From an uncultured Opitutia bacterium (lineage in GTDB: Bacteria; Verrucomicrobiota; Verrucomicrobiia; Opitutales; CAJWYM01): a stretch of 61,833 nt of DNA. The stretch is taken from contig CAJWYM010000009.1 of NCBI GenBank assembly GCA_913049555.1, positions 1-61,833 of the forward strand. The letters run 5' to 3'. Shown here piece after piece: positions 7,968 to 17,667 of this stretch (position 1 is its first letter; each line of letters opens with the position of its first letter). A model generated the notes under the pieces. The model had not been told where the DNA came from. It did no database searches and saw only the letters and a list, made by a program, of their open reading frames with translations. Made by a program: the position numbers and the translations under genes.

Positions 7968-9452
7968 TTAGTTTACTTGAATCCGTGTTCTTTCTACAAG
8001 GGTGCTGTCCAGGTAGTGAAGTTTGTTTCTGGATTTGATGTATGAAATAATCGCTGTAGTGTAGTTGATTTGACTTTGTAACAAGTCTCTTTGAGAGTTT
8101 GCAATATCTGTATTTGTAGCATTGCCGAGTTCAAATTTGATCTCTTGGTTTTTGAGAGACTTGATTCGCAACTTCTTTGTAATGGCTCCAGTTTTAATGC
8201 TCTCTAAATTGGTTTGGCAATCTATGTAAGCCATTCGAACGTCTTGTCCAATTGTTTTGTAAAGATTGTCGAGTGCATAGATCTCCCGTTCTTTTATCAA
8301 TTCACTTCTTCTGTGACGGGCTTTGTCAGCATGTTGGCTGACTGGAAAGCGATAGTTCAATCCAAGTTGAACACTTTGTTTACTGTTATGGGTCTGTCCA
8401 TCACTAACAAATGAGTTGGAGTATTGAGTATTCCCAAGGGAAATGAAAAAATCTAATTTTGGGAGTAAGCCATTTTTAGTCTCCATCCACTCAAGTTCAC
8501 TCTTCTCAATATCAATCTGAGCCTGTTGTATCTCAGGCCTTTTTTGAATTGCAACTTCGAGATAGTTTTGAACCCTTTCAAGTTTTGAGTAAATCTTGGC
8601 TGGATCGGTGTTGGGGAGTATATTTTGCATCCAATCTTCGGATAAAGGGCTGTAATTATGAATAAAGTGGATGAGTTGCAATTTACTTTTGTAAATGAGA
8701 CCCTGTGCTTTTATCAACCTTTCTTTGCGAGAGGAAACTTCTGCTTGCACAATTGCAAGTTCAATTTCGGCAACTTTACCGGTCTCAATAAAGGCTTCAA
8801 CATCCTGTTGGTGTTTGAGCGCAAGCTGGTAAGACTCTTGGAAAACTTTCAGTTTTTCTTTTTCTAAATAATAGTCCCAATAGCGGTTGCTTGTATTGAA
8901 TAAGAGTGTTTCTATAAATCTGCGAACTTGATGTTTCGAATAAGCAGTGTTTAGCCTCGCTTTTTGGACATGGACCCGTGATATTTTGGATCCTCGACCT
9001 TCCAACAAGGGTTGATTGAAAGTAAATTCTGTATCGATAGAATCTGTAAAATCTTGGTTGTCATTGGTGACTCCGGTCGATTCTTCTCTATTTACAGAAA
9101 CATCCACACGCATGGCTCCTCCTGAAAAGGTTCTTTTACTGACACCCAAGGCTGCATTAAAATCTTTGGCACTTCGATCTTGATCACTCGATAGTTTACT
9201 TTCGGTGGATACTTGAGTGGAAGAGGAAAATTCAGGATCAAAAAGAGCATCCTGAATAATTTCTAATTGTTGATTCAATTCAGGAACTATTTTTTGGATT
9301 TTTAAGGATGGATTATTCTTAATTGCAAGAATCAAAGCTTCTTCTAAACTTAATAAAACTGGTGGTTCGTTGTTTGTGTCTTCGACCCATTCAAACCCGT
9401 AGCTTTGTGACGACAGGCATAGAAAACAGATTGTTATAATGGCCTTAATCAT
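7968..9452 (-). CDS. TolC-like outer membrane efflux protein
   Basis: A 494-residue outer-membrane channel component. It has an N-terminal signal peptide (MIKAIITICFLCLSSQSYG), the ALILAIKNNPSL start of the outer membrane efflux (OEP) fold, two long helical repeats, and beta segments such as DTEFTFNQPLL and GLNYRFPVS. It is the last gene of a minus-strand operon with an RND pump and a membrane fusion protein; its ATG overlaps the pump's stop by 4 bp (9449-9452). The likely role is the exit duct of the tripartite exporter. Substrate is unknown. Confidence 0.85.
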   Translation of the reverse strand: MIKAIITICFLCLSSQSYGFEWVEDTNNEPPVLLSLEEALILAIKNNPSLKIQKIVPELNQQLEIIQDALFDPEFSSSTQVSTESKLSSDQDRSAKDFNAALGVSKRTFSGGAMRVDVSVNREESTGVTNDNQDFTDSIDTEFTFNQPLLEGRGSKISRVHVQKARLNTAYSKHQVRRFIETLLFNTSNRYWDYYLEKEKLKVFQESYQLALKHQQDVEAFIETGKVAEIELAIVQAEVSSRKERLIKAQGLIYKSKLQLIHFIHNYSPLSEDWMQNILPNTDPAKIYSKLERVQNYLEVAIQKRPEIQQAQIDIEKSELEWMETKNGLLPKLDFFISLGNTQYSNSFVSDGQTHNSKQSVQLGLNYRFPVSQHADKARHRRSELIKEREIYALDNLYKTIGQDVRMAYIDCQTNLESIKTGAITKKLRIKSLKNQEIKFELGNATNTDIANSQRDLLQSQINYTTAIISYIKSRNKLHYLDSTLVERTRIQVN

Positions 9453-12400
9453 GTTTTTTTCTTAAAAAATGAGTAAATAATTGGAACCAAAACAAGGGTA
9501 ATAAAAGTAGAACTAATCAATCCACCTAATACCGCCCGAGCCATGGGTGCTTGTGCTTCTCCACCATCGCCAAAACCTAGAGCAATTGGAGTAAGACCCA
9601 GTATAGTTGTTGTGGTGGTAATTAAGATGGGACGCAACCTTTGCTTGGCAGCAAGAACAATCGATTCTTTTGCGGATCTTTTAGTTTTACCTATTTCGTT
9701 GGCTTGATGAACCAGTAGAATTGCATTGTTGACCACAATGCCTGCCAACATTACACATCCGATGTTTGATTGCATATTAAAGGTCGTATTTGTGAGGTAT
9801 AAAATCCAGAGAACCCCAATGGCAGCCATAGGAACGGAAAACATAATGATAAATGGATCTATCAGAGATTCAAATTGGGCTGCCATGACCATATATACCA
9901 AAAGGATGACCAAGATTAGGGAGGTAGCTAAATCCCGGTTGGATTCGATTTGCTCTTGGTAATTCCCACCAATTAAAATCCCGAATCCTGCTGGTGTTGG
10001 AAAATCTTGAAGCAATTCTTGGATCTCTTGAACGGTAACAGATTCATTTATAAAATCATTGGTTTCAATTCCTAACCTCAGGATTCGCTGGCGACTGTCC
10101 CGCTCAATCCGGTCTGGTCCAACATAGTCCTCAACTCGGACTAAATTACTCATCATGATAGGTTCCTCATATTTGTTGTAGACAGACATGGACAGGATGT
10201 CTTCTGAAGTCAGGTTCTCATTTTCTTTTGCCTGAATTCGGATTTCATACTCCTCTCCTCGGTCTATTAGCTTTCCACCCTGAAGCCCAGTGGTGAGCGT
10301 CTTAATCTCTGTTGCCAGTGAAGGCAGTGAAAGGCCGAGATCACTTATTTTTTGTCGATCCGCAACAATCAGTTTTTCATTTTTGGTGCGTTCCTCCGGA
10401 ACATTTACTTCTTCAATCCCTTCTAGGGTCTCTAGCCTTTCCTTGAGTTGTAGTGCTATTGGAAAGAAACGGTTGAGGTTGTATCCCCGAATTTCAATGT
10501 CAATATTGTTTCCTGAGCTGTTTGGCATTTTGGGAACAAACGGACTTTTTGGAACTCTTCCAGAAACTTTGACACCGAGTAGTGAATGAAAGCGCTCTCG
10601 AATTTTAGATAGAATTTGTTTCGCACTCATAGATCGCTCCTTTGGACTTACCAAAGAGAGATTGATGAAAGCCCAATTACTTTCTGTGGCATCTCTAATG
10701 TATGCCATAGAGTTCTTAACTTCAGGAAATTCACTTTTAATTACTTGAACCATATGAAGCATGTTCTCTTCCATCACCTCCATGGGCGTTCCCTTACCCA
10801 TATTTGCATACACCCGAACTTCTCCTGGGTCTGCGTAAGGCATGAATTCCGATCCAATTTTCGGAATCAAAACGAGAGCGGATACAAACAATAAAAAACA
10901 GATGAATAGAGTTGAAAAACGGTTTTCAAGAGAGGTTTTTAGGATTTCGTTGTATTTAAAATCCACCCATTCAAAACCTTGTTCAAAAAATCTCCAAATT
11001 CCTTTTTCTTTTATCTTTTCTGTCTTACTGAGTAGGAGCGCTGATAATGTGGGTATTAAAAAGATGGCAACGATCAGAGAAACCAGCATGGAAAAAATAA
11101 TAACAATTGCCAGTTCCTTAAAAAGAAGGCTCGTAACCCCTTGGATGAAAATCACGGGCAAAAAGACAATTAAAGTGGTTATTGTGCTGGCAATCACTGA
11201 GGAACGAACCTCTCTTGGACCTTGAATCGCTGCTTCTAATACACTGAGTCCCTTTTTCCGAAGCCGCATAATGTTTTCTAAAACAACGATTGCATTGTCA
11301 ACCAGCATGCCAATTCCTAATCCTAAACCACCAATGGTCATCAAGTTTAGGGTTAAATCGTTGAAGTAAAGCAGGGCAAAAGTAGCAATCACCGAGATTG
11401 GAATTGAAATCCCAATGACCAAAGTGCTTCTTAAATTGCGAAGGAAAACAATCAAGACCACAATTGCGAGAATCCCTCCGTACAAAACGGAGAATAGAAC
11501 ATTGTTGATTGAGTTCTCGACATAAATGGAAGTATTGAAAATTTCTGTGTAGGAGAATTTTTGGTTTGCCTTGTGGAATCGTTCGATGACTTGAATGGCA
11601 TTCTTTGCTACTTTAACAGTGTTAGACCCCGAACTTTTATAGAGAGCAATTCTTAGACCCCGCTCACCATTTACATAACTGATATGGTTGTTTTTGCGAG
11701 GGATCAATCGAACAGTTGCAATGTCATTGAGGAAAATATTTCCATCATCATTGTTTTTAATTACCAAGTTTCTGAGTTTCCATATTCGGTTGATATCAGC
11801 AGCAATTCTTAGGGTTGTCCGAGTATTTCCAGTCGTGATGGTTCCAGCACTTAAAGTAAAATTTTTCTTTTTTAAAATATTTGCGATTTCCGTGATGCTT
11901 AATTTTAAAGCCTTGAGTTTTTTCAGATCCATGGAGACTTGAACTTCTCTTTCCGTTCCACCCCAAATATCCACATTGGAAACCCCCTCGATTCTCATTA
12001 AGATAGGCAACAATTGGTCTTCCAGTAAGTTGGTTATGTTGGGAATGGAAATTTCAGAGGTAATTCCAAAAACGAGTAAGGGCAGGTCGTTTGCATCGTA
12101 TTTTTGAACAAAAACTTTGGAAGCCTCGGGAGGTAAGTCTTTTTCAATTTTTGCGACTCTTTGTAACACTTCTCTTTGAGCTTCAGAGATATCGACTCCC
12201 CAATCGAATATAAGCCTTATAAAGCAGCGACCGCTCCTAGAACTGGAGGTTATGTTTTTTAGACCTTCCAGAGAACTTAAAGTGTCTTCAATCGGTCGAG
12301 TAATATTCTTCTCGATCTCTGTGGGACTGGTTCCATTCACATTCACTCGAACCGTCAGGGTTGGAACGGTAGTATCTGGCATCAGTTCAATGGGAATTCG

Positions 12401-12490
12401 CAAAAAAGCAATACAGCCCATCAAGACAACGATCAGAGCAATCATAGACACAAAAATGGGCCTAGTAACAATAAATTTTGATACACTCAT
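9449..12490 (-). CDS. RND efflux pump, AcrB/MexB-like (HAE1-type)
   Basis: A 1013-residue inner-membrane proton-driven exporter, close to the family norm of about 1030. It starts VSKFIVTRPIFVSMIALI and has the two halves expected, each with one transmembrane helix, a large periplasmic loop and five more helices. The proton-relay helix reads GMLVDNAIVVLEN, so the usual Asp-Asp pair is Asp-Asn, as in several RND subgroups; the second half carries AGIVVNNAILLV in the matching place. Lack of a Cys/Met-rich metal site argues against the heavy-metal class. It lies 12 bp downstream of the fusion protein gene and overlaps the TolC-like gene by 4 bp. The substrate could be lipids, drugs or bile-like compounds and cannot be read from sequence. 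Confidence 0.9.
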   Translation of the reverse strand: MSVSKFIVTRPIFVSMIALIVVLMGCIAFLRIPIELMPDTTVPTLTVRVNVNGTSPTEIEKNITRPIEDTLSSLEGLKNITSSSRSGRCFIRLIFDWGVDISEAQREVLQRVAKIEKDLPPEASKVFVQKYDANDLPLLVFGITSEISIPNITNLLEDQLLPILMRIEGVSNVDIWGGTEREVQVSMDLKKLKALKLSITEIANILKKKNFTLSAGTITTGNTRTTLRIAADINRIWKLRNLVIKNNDDGNIFLNDIATVRLIPRKNNHISYVNGERGLRIALYKSSGSNTVKVAKNAIQVIERFHKANQKFSYTEIFNTSIYVENSINNVLFSVLYGGILAIVVLIVFLRNLRSTLVIGISIPISVIATFALLYFNDLTLNLMTIGGLGLGIGMLVDNAIVVLENIMRLRKKGLSVLEAAIQGPREVRSSVIASTITTLIVFLPVIFIQGVTSLLFKELAIVIIFSMLVSLIVAIFLIPTLSALLLSKTEKIKEKGIWRFFEQGFEWVDFKYNEILKTSLENRFSTLFICFLLFVSALVLIPKIGSEFMPYADPGEVRVYANMGKGTPMEVMEENMLHMVQVIKSEFPEVKNSMAYIRDATESNWAFINLSLVSPKERSMSAKQILSKIRERFHSLLGVKVSGRVPKSPFVPKMPNSSGNNIDIEIRGYNLNRFFPIALQLKERLETLEGIEEVNVPEERTKNEKLIVADRQKISDLGLSLPSLATEIKTLTTGLQGGKLIDRGEEYEIRIQAKENENLTSEDILSMSVYNKYEEPIMMSNLVRVEDYVGPDRIERDSRQRILRLGIETNDFINESVTVQEIQELLQDFPTPAGFGILIGGNYQEQIESNRDLATSLILVILLVYMVMAAQFESLIDPFIIMFSVPMAAIGVLWILYLTNTTFNMQSNIGCVMLAGIVVNNAILLVHQANEIGKTKRSAKESIVLAAKQRLRPILITTTTTILGLTPIALGFGDGGEAQAPMARAVLGGLISSTFITLVLVPIIYSFFKKKT

Positions 12491-12502
12491 CGCTTTGGAT
12501 TC

Positions 12503-13720
12503 TTACTTTTTAGATTGTTCAAGAAGGGGGTCTACAGTCTCTGTTAAAGCGGATTGTTTGAGTAAAGAGACTTTTTCACCTTCTCTCAGAATGTGTTGAC
12601 CTGTGGATACGATCCATTTGTCATCCAACGCTTCTGGATTTAATATTTCAATTCTTTTGCTTTGGTATTTGCCCAATTGAACTGGCTGGAAACTAGCCAT
12701 CTGTGTTTCTGGGTTGTAGATATAAACCCCGTTTAAATCCTTTCTATTTACAATGCATCTTTTATGCAATGTGGGAACCTCCTTAAAGGATTTGAGATTT
12801 ACTGAGCAGCGAGCAAACATTCCAGGTCTTAATTTAGAATCAGGATTCTGGATCTTAATTTGAACTTTCGCTTGTCGAGTGTTATCATTTATGAAGGGGG
12901 CAATGCGAGAGATGATTCCTACAAATTCCTCTTTTGGATGAGAATCTACTTTAATCTTCACTTTCATTTTATCTCTGAAATTTGGATACTCTTTCTCTCC
13001 TACAAAGATTTCAGCAAAAAGCTCTTTGATATCCAAGATAGAAACAATGGGAGTGTTTGGATTGATTACCGTGCCTTCATCCACAAAACGTTCTCCAACA
13101 ATTCTTGGGTAGGCATTGTCTTTTTCAGCATTGGACCAGAAAGCAGTGATTTTCGTCTGTTGGAGTTTAAAATCAGCTATTTGGACTTCAGTCTGCTGAG
13201 AAGCTAGATTGGCTTTGTCTATTTGATAAGTGATTTTTTCTTGTTCTAGTCTGAATTTAGCTTTCTCTAAGTCCGATTCAGAGATTACTTTTCTATCCCT
13301 GAGAGCTAACATTCGGTTGAATTCATTTTCAGCGAGAGAGATTGCAAGTTCTTTTTGCCTCATTTTAGATTGATTGATTTTGAGGTTTCCTCGGACTTGT
13401 TCATACTCAAGACGTGAAAGAGTGTCTTCTAATTCTGCAATAACAGCTGCATTCTCAATGGGGTCTCCGATGTCATAGTGCAACTTTTTGACTCTTCCTG
13501 AAATACGAGAGGTTACGTTGAACTTTTTGGATGGATAGAGGGTCCCAATATAGTTTTTGTTGATATTAATATCAATTCGCTTTAATTGGGTGACTTCGAT
13601 GACAATCCCAGCCTTTGGTTTTTTGTAACCGGAATTCTTTTTTTTCGCATCTTTGTTGAAATAGAGAATTCCAATCACGATGCAAAGGGCAATGGAAATA
13701 AAAAGGTAACGTTTTTTCAT
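12503..13720 (-). CDS. RND membrane fusion protein (HlyD/AcrA family)
   Basis: A 405-residue periplasmic adaptor linking pump and outer channel. An N-terminal hydrophobic helix (YLFISIALCIVIGILYF) without a lipobox anchors it in the inner membrane. The lipoyl halves are visible at VTSRISGRVKKLHYDIGD and later VDEGTVINPNTPIVSILD, separated by a helical hairpin at about residues 95-185; beta-barrel and membrane-proximal domains follow. The C-terminal end is strongly charged. It is the first of the three efflux genes proper, and its stop is 12 bp before the pump start, so the three are very likely cotranscribed. Confidence 0.88.
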   Translation of the reverse strand: MKKRYLFISIALCIVIGILYFNKDAKKKNSGYKKPKAGIVIEVTQLKRIDININKNYIGTLYPSKKFNVTSRISGRVKKLHYDIGDPIENAAVIAELEDTLSRLEYEQVRGNLKINQSKMRQKELAISLAENEFNRMLALRDRKVISESDLEKAKFRLEQEKITYQIDKANLASQQTEVQIADFKLQQTKITAFWSNAEKDNAYPRIVGERFVDEGTVINPNTPIVSILDIKELFAEIFVGEKEYPNFRDKMKVKIKVDSHPKEEFVGIISRIAPFINDNTRQAKVQIKIQNPDSKLRPGMFARCSVNLKSFKEVPTLHKRCIVNRKDLNGVYIYNPETQMASFQPVQLGKYQSKRIEILNPEALDDKWIVSTGQHILREGEKVSLLKQSALTETVDPLLEQSKK

Positions 13721-13738
13721 GAGTAATTAAAAGGGTTG

Positions 13739-13990
13739 CTATTTGTCTTGGCGCTTTGCTCGATTCCAGGGATTGTTTAGATGGCGAATATACAAGTTCT
13801 CTACTTTTTCTCGTGCCCAAGGAGTTTTTCTTAAAAAGATCAAGCTGGATTTAATACTAGGCTCGTTTTTGAAGCATTTTATACTGACTTTTTCACCCAT
13901 TTTTTCCCATCCATAATGCTCCTCTAAGACTGTTAAAATCTTTTCTAAAGTAATCCCATGAAGAGGGTCTTTGTTGGAATTAGGATTCAT
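13739..13990 (-). CDS. VF530-family (DUF2132) small protein
   Basis: An 83-residue protein with the family pattern [21 protein letters not shown], a central [24 protein letters not shown] and a Tyr-rich tail. VF530 proteins are small helical, putatively DNA-binding proteins of unknown role. Its first codons overlap the end of the upstream flavoprotein gene by 11 bp and it stops 18 bp before the fusion protein start, so it is probably part of the same transcript. Its association with the efflux genes may be only positional. Confidence 0.8.
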   Translation of the reverse strand: MNPNSNKDPLHGITLEKILTVLEEHYGWEKMGEKVSIKCFKNEPSIKSSLIFLRKTPWAREKVENLYIRHLNNPWNRAKRQDK

Positions 13991-15599
13991 TTTTTTGAAG
14001 ATTTAAAATATCTTTTGCAATCGCCTCTGCTACCTTAATTCCATCAATAGATGCGGATAGAATGCCACCGGCATATCCAGCTCCCTCACCAGTAGGATAG
14101 AGGCCGATCGTATTGATACTCTGAAAAGTCGAATCACGTTTGATACAGATTGGGGAGGAAGTCCGAGTTTCAATACCGGTCAACAAGGCATCTTTAAGTT
14201 GGAAGCCTTTTATTTTTTTGCTGAATTTCGGAATGGCTTCTCGAATAGCTTCAATCGCGTATTTAGGTAAGCTTTCTGAAAGGTTACAAAGTTTAACACC
14301 TGGAGTGTAAGAGGGGGTAACAGACCCGAATTCAGTCGAGGCTTTGTCCTCCAAAAAATCTCCAAGCAATTGACCTGGAGCTTGATAATTTTTTCCTCCC
14401 AATTCAAAAGCCCTCTCTTCCAGTTTTCTTTGGAATTCTATCCCAGCCAGTGGATCCCCGGGGTAATCTCTTTCTGGAGAAATGCTGCAAACAATTGCAG
14501 AGTTTGCATTGCGCTCATTTCTGGAGTATTGACTCATTCCATTTGTGACGACCCGACCTTTTTCAGAGGTGGCAGCCACCACTGTTCCTCCAGGACACAT
14601 ACAAAAGCTGTAAACGGTTCTTCCGCCTTTGCAATGGTGGACGAGTTTGTAATCTGCAGATCCTAGAATTGGATTCCCTTTGTGAGGGCCAAATCTGGCA
14701 GTATCAATCAATGACTGAGGGTGCTCAATTCTAAATCCAATTGAGAAGGGTTTGGGTTCAATATAAACCCCCTCTTCGTGTAGCATATAAAAAGTGTCTC
14801 GAGAACTGTGTCCCACAGCAAGCGCGACATGATTGCTACCGATTTCTTCTCCAGATTGAAGCGTGACTCCAAGTATTTTCCCTTGCTTTCTATTTATTTT
14901 CTGAACTTTTGCACCAAAGCGGATTTCACCTCCAAGGGATTCAATTTTAGAACGCATTTTTTCAACCATCGAGACGAGGCGAAAAGTTCCAATATGGGGT
15001 TTGCTTAAGTATAAGATCTCATCTGGGGCCCCAGCATCTACAAATTCTTTGAGAACTTTTCTGCTTCTGTATTCAGCATCTTTAACCTGACTGTAAAGCT
15101 TTCCATCTGAAAAGGTTCCTGCTCCGCCTTCTCCAAATTGAACATTGGATTCAACATCTAAAGTGCCATCTCTCCAGAATTGAAAGGTATCTTTGGCTCG
15201 CTCTCGAACTGCCTTTCCCCGCTCGAGGATAAGAGGTTGAAACCCCATTTGAGCTAAAATTAAACCTGTAAACAGTCCTGAGGGGCCCATACCAATTACA
15301 ATGGGCCTAGACTTTAAGGGATCGGGAGCTTTTCCAACAAACCGATATTCCATATTAGGGGTTTTGCGAACATGGGGGTCCTGTTCGAATTTTTTAAGGA
15401 GACTTTCTTCATCGATTAAGGAAAGATCTAAAGTGTAAATGAGGGTGATCTCCTTTTTTTTTCTGGCATCATAACTGCGTTTGAAGATCGAGTAGTTCTG
15501 CAATCGATTGCCGGAGATCTTCAACTTTTTTAGGATGGAAGTTTTCAGGGCATCCTCTTCATGGTCGAGAGGCAGTTTAATTTCAGAGATTCTAAGCAT
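13980..15599 (-). CDS. FAD-dependent oxidoreductase of the COG2509 type
   Basis: A 539-residue flavoprotein. Residues 1-90 form a small alpha/beta domain seen at the start of COG2509 dehydrogenases, then comes the FAD-binding Rossmann motif [17 protein letters not shown]. Family segments follow: [40 protein letters not shown] and [16 protein letters not shown] near the C-terminus. The biochemical reaction of this family has not been firmly established. It is the first gene of the minus-strand run leading through the VF530-like gene into the efflux operon. Confidence 0.85.
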   Translation of the reverse strand: MLRISEIKLPLDHEEDALKTSILKKLKISGNRLQNYSIFKRSYDARKKKEITLIYTLDLSLIDEESLLKKFEQDPHVRKTPNMEYRFVGKAPDPLKSRPIVIGMGPSGLFTGLILAQMGFQPLILERGKAVRERAKDTFQFWRDGTLDVESNVQFGEGGAGTFSDGKLYSQVKDAEYRSRKVLKEFVDAGAPDEILYLSKPHIGTFRLVSMVEKMRSKIESLGGEIRFGAKVQKINRKQGKILGVTLQSGEEIGSNHVALAVGHSSRDTFYMLHEEGVYIEPKPFSIGFRIEHPQSLIDTARFGPHKGNPILGSADYKLVHHCKGGRTVYSFCMCPGGTVVAATSEKGRVVTNGMSQYSRNERNANSAIVCSISPERDYPGDPLAGIEFQRKLEERAFELGGKNYQAPGQLLGDFLEDKASTEFGSVTPSYTPGVKLCNLSESLPKYAIEAIREAIPKFSKKIKGFQLKDALLTGIETRTSSPICIKRDSTFQSINTIGLYPTGEGAGYAGGILSASIDGIKVAEAIAKDILNLQKNES

Positions 15600-15969
15600 A
15601 AATTATGTATCTAAATTGAATACAAATCCAAAGTTCCTTGCGAGGTGGAAATAAGACGTTTTTAATTTCAAATTATTATTTTCAAACAAAATGATTCAAA
15701 CAGGTCGAAACGACTCTAATACTGAAAGTGGATTCCTAGTTTTAAAATAAAAGAAAGGAACCTTTATTCCATTGCCATGCTTTATGAAATTTATAAAGGA
15801 TACGTTGGATTTTGGATTGGATTTTCCAACCCAAAAGCTTGAGCAAAGAAAGAGTTTTTTAATTTTCTATTGCATTTTACAGTTACAAAGATGTGAAAAC
15901 CATTGAATGAATTTAAGAAAATTTAAATCATTAAAGCTTAAGAACTCTGATAACTTTGGATGGGTTTAT
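15600..15969. other. intergenic, nothing recognised
   Basis: A 370-bp AT-rich gap between two minus-strand genes. I see no ORF, tRNA or strong hairpin. It should hold the promoter of the COG2509 gene (near 15600). Confidence 0.45.
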
Positions 15970-17391
15970 TTATAATGCCAGCCTCCTATAAGGGGAAGAT
16001 AAATAGGTGGCCAAATCCTCTTTCTTTGTGGAGACTGTTTTTCTGTGAGTAGAAAAAAGGTCTATATGCTTTGCCTCCGGAGCTAGAGGAATGATTGCAC
16101 GCCAAATATTGGCATCGGTATCGAAGTTCATAAAAGTCTCATTTTCGACAGGGAACAAATCGGTGATGTATTGGCTCGTTCCATCGGGTCCTCGATCAAA
16201 CATCCAAAAAAGTTGACCCGTTTCCGCTTTTTGATCGGGTGCAAAAATTACGGATACTAAAAGTTTGTTGCCCTCTTTTTTACATTCTATCTTGGGAGAT
16301 TTTAATGGTTTTTCAACCTCATCCAAAAAATGTGCATAAAGGAATGCAGGCAAGTTTTGTTGTCTTTTCTCGGCTTTTGGGTGTCCTTTTTTAAAACCAT
16401 GACCCGTGTTGGCTTTTAAATAGATCGGGATTTGTGGATACCTCGAGCTGCCCCATTGGAGATCGAATGCTACGAAATCATGGGTTCCAGGGTGAAATAA
16501 AAGATCCACTCCTCTTTCTTTTAATTGGCCTAAATTTTGAGAAATAAAAACTTGAGGAGCCACTTCATTAGCTAGATTCTGCAAGTCTTTCCAATTGTGT
16601 CCCGCATTCATAGCATCTCGATTGTAAATGGGACCGTAAGTTCCTCCCAAGAAGCGATGATCGCTGTGTTTTTGATTGCGGACGGGAACTTGCTTCCATT
16701 TTTCCCAAGCCTCTGTATCGCACATTCGCAGGGGAGACTCCCATATCGGGGATACGGTTGCAAAGACCGCGGTGATACGCTTGTCGTGGATAACGGCCAC
16801 TGAAGGAGAGGCTCCATTTTTAGAACCTCCAGAGATCGCTATTTTACCGGGTTCAAAGTGTTCTTTCTCGGAGTAGGCTGCTGTAATGGACCTCATGAGA
16901 ATTGCAGGCCAGCCCCAATATTGGATCGAGTATCGAGTGTTTAGAGTTTTAAGAAACTGAGCATTCATTTGGTTTCCTAACTTCTCATCTCCATAACTTT
17001 TTGGGACTTGAACAATGGTATAAACAAGCCCGATTCCTCTGGAAAGAAGTTCTTGCTCAATGGGATTGGGCCGAACAGAATTCTCCAGATGTTTTAATTG
17101 ATGCCCTCCTGTCAACCAAAAGCCTTTCGCTTTAGAATTTGCAGGAACGACAAAACGAACTGGAATCCGAAGCTCTGCTCCCTCCCAAAGGGAACCCACA
17201 CAGATTGTGATTTGTTTTTGCCTTGTTTGAATGCGACCTTTAACAGAATGCCAATCTTTAATGATTTCAGGTTTTAAAGTCTTTTCATTCAAAATCTCGT
17301 CCATGTTAAAAATGGCCTCCGTCGCATTGGAAGAAATAGGGATTAAAGAGAGCATTAGAAAACAAAGAAGATTCGATTTAAGAGTTCGCAT
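15970..17391 (-). CDS. secreted PhoPQ-activated-type alpha/beta hydrolase
   Basis: A roughly 473-residue exported protein. I chose the ATG at 17391 since a signal peptide starts there (MRTLKSNLLCFLMLSLIPISSNA); the upstream ATG at 17463 adds 24 polar residues. It resembles the PhoPQ-activated pathogenicity-related family (PqaA type): IYTIVQVPKSYG-like segment, a nucleophile elbow at ISGGSKNGA, DKRITAVFATVSPIWE after it, and acid and His candidates in LFHPGTHDFVAFD and KANTGHGFKKG. A beta-rich C-terminal region follows (about 390-473), as in that family. The true substrate is unknown; in polysaccharide degraders it may be an esterase. It is unpaired with its neighbours. Confidence 0.7.
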   Translation of the reverse strand: MRTLKSNLLCFLMLSLIPISSNATEAIFNMDEILNEKTLKPEIIKDWHSVKGRIQTRQKQITICVGSLWEGAELRIPVRFVVPANSKAKGFWLTGGHQLKHLENSVRPNPIEQELLSRGIGLVYTIVQVPKSYGDEKLGNQMNAQFLKTLNTRYSIQYWGWPAILMRSITAAYSEKEHFEPGKIAISGGSKNGASPSVAVIHDKRITAVFATVSPIWESPLRMCDTEAWEKWKQVPVRNQKHSDHRFLGGTYGPIYNRDAMNAGHNWKDLQNLANEVAPQVFISQNLGQLKERGVDLLFHPGTHDFVAFDLQWGSSRYPQIPIYLKANTGHGFKKGHPKAEKRQQNLPAFLYAHFLDEVEKPLKSPKIECKKEGNKLLVSVIFAPDQKAETGQLFWMFDRGPDGTSQYITDLFPVENETFMNFDTDANIWRAIIPLAPEAKHIDLFSTHRKTVSTKKEDLATYLSSPYRRLAL

Positions 17392-17667
17392 AATTTTATT
17401 TAAGGGATGTTTTGTTCTATCCAAGTTAGAACGAAGTTTTGGTTCAAATGTTACAAAGTTCAATTAAAAAGTATTATTATATAATGAAGCAACTCATATT
17501 GTCAGGCTTTTGTCCATTTTTTCTTCCCGGGTTAAGGAAATGTGAAAATTTTGATGGCTGAAATTCAGCAACTCATTATTCAAAATTTAAAACAAAAAAG
17601 TCTTAAGACTTTTGCTACTTTGTTGATAAGCTTTTCAATTTAAAGGTCAAAATAGGAGGCTGTAATA

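Noticed and set aside
10290-12599. Plus-strand ORFs inside the RND operon
   Set aside because: They overlap clearly recognised efflux genes and have no family resemblance.
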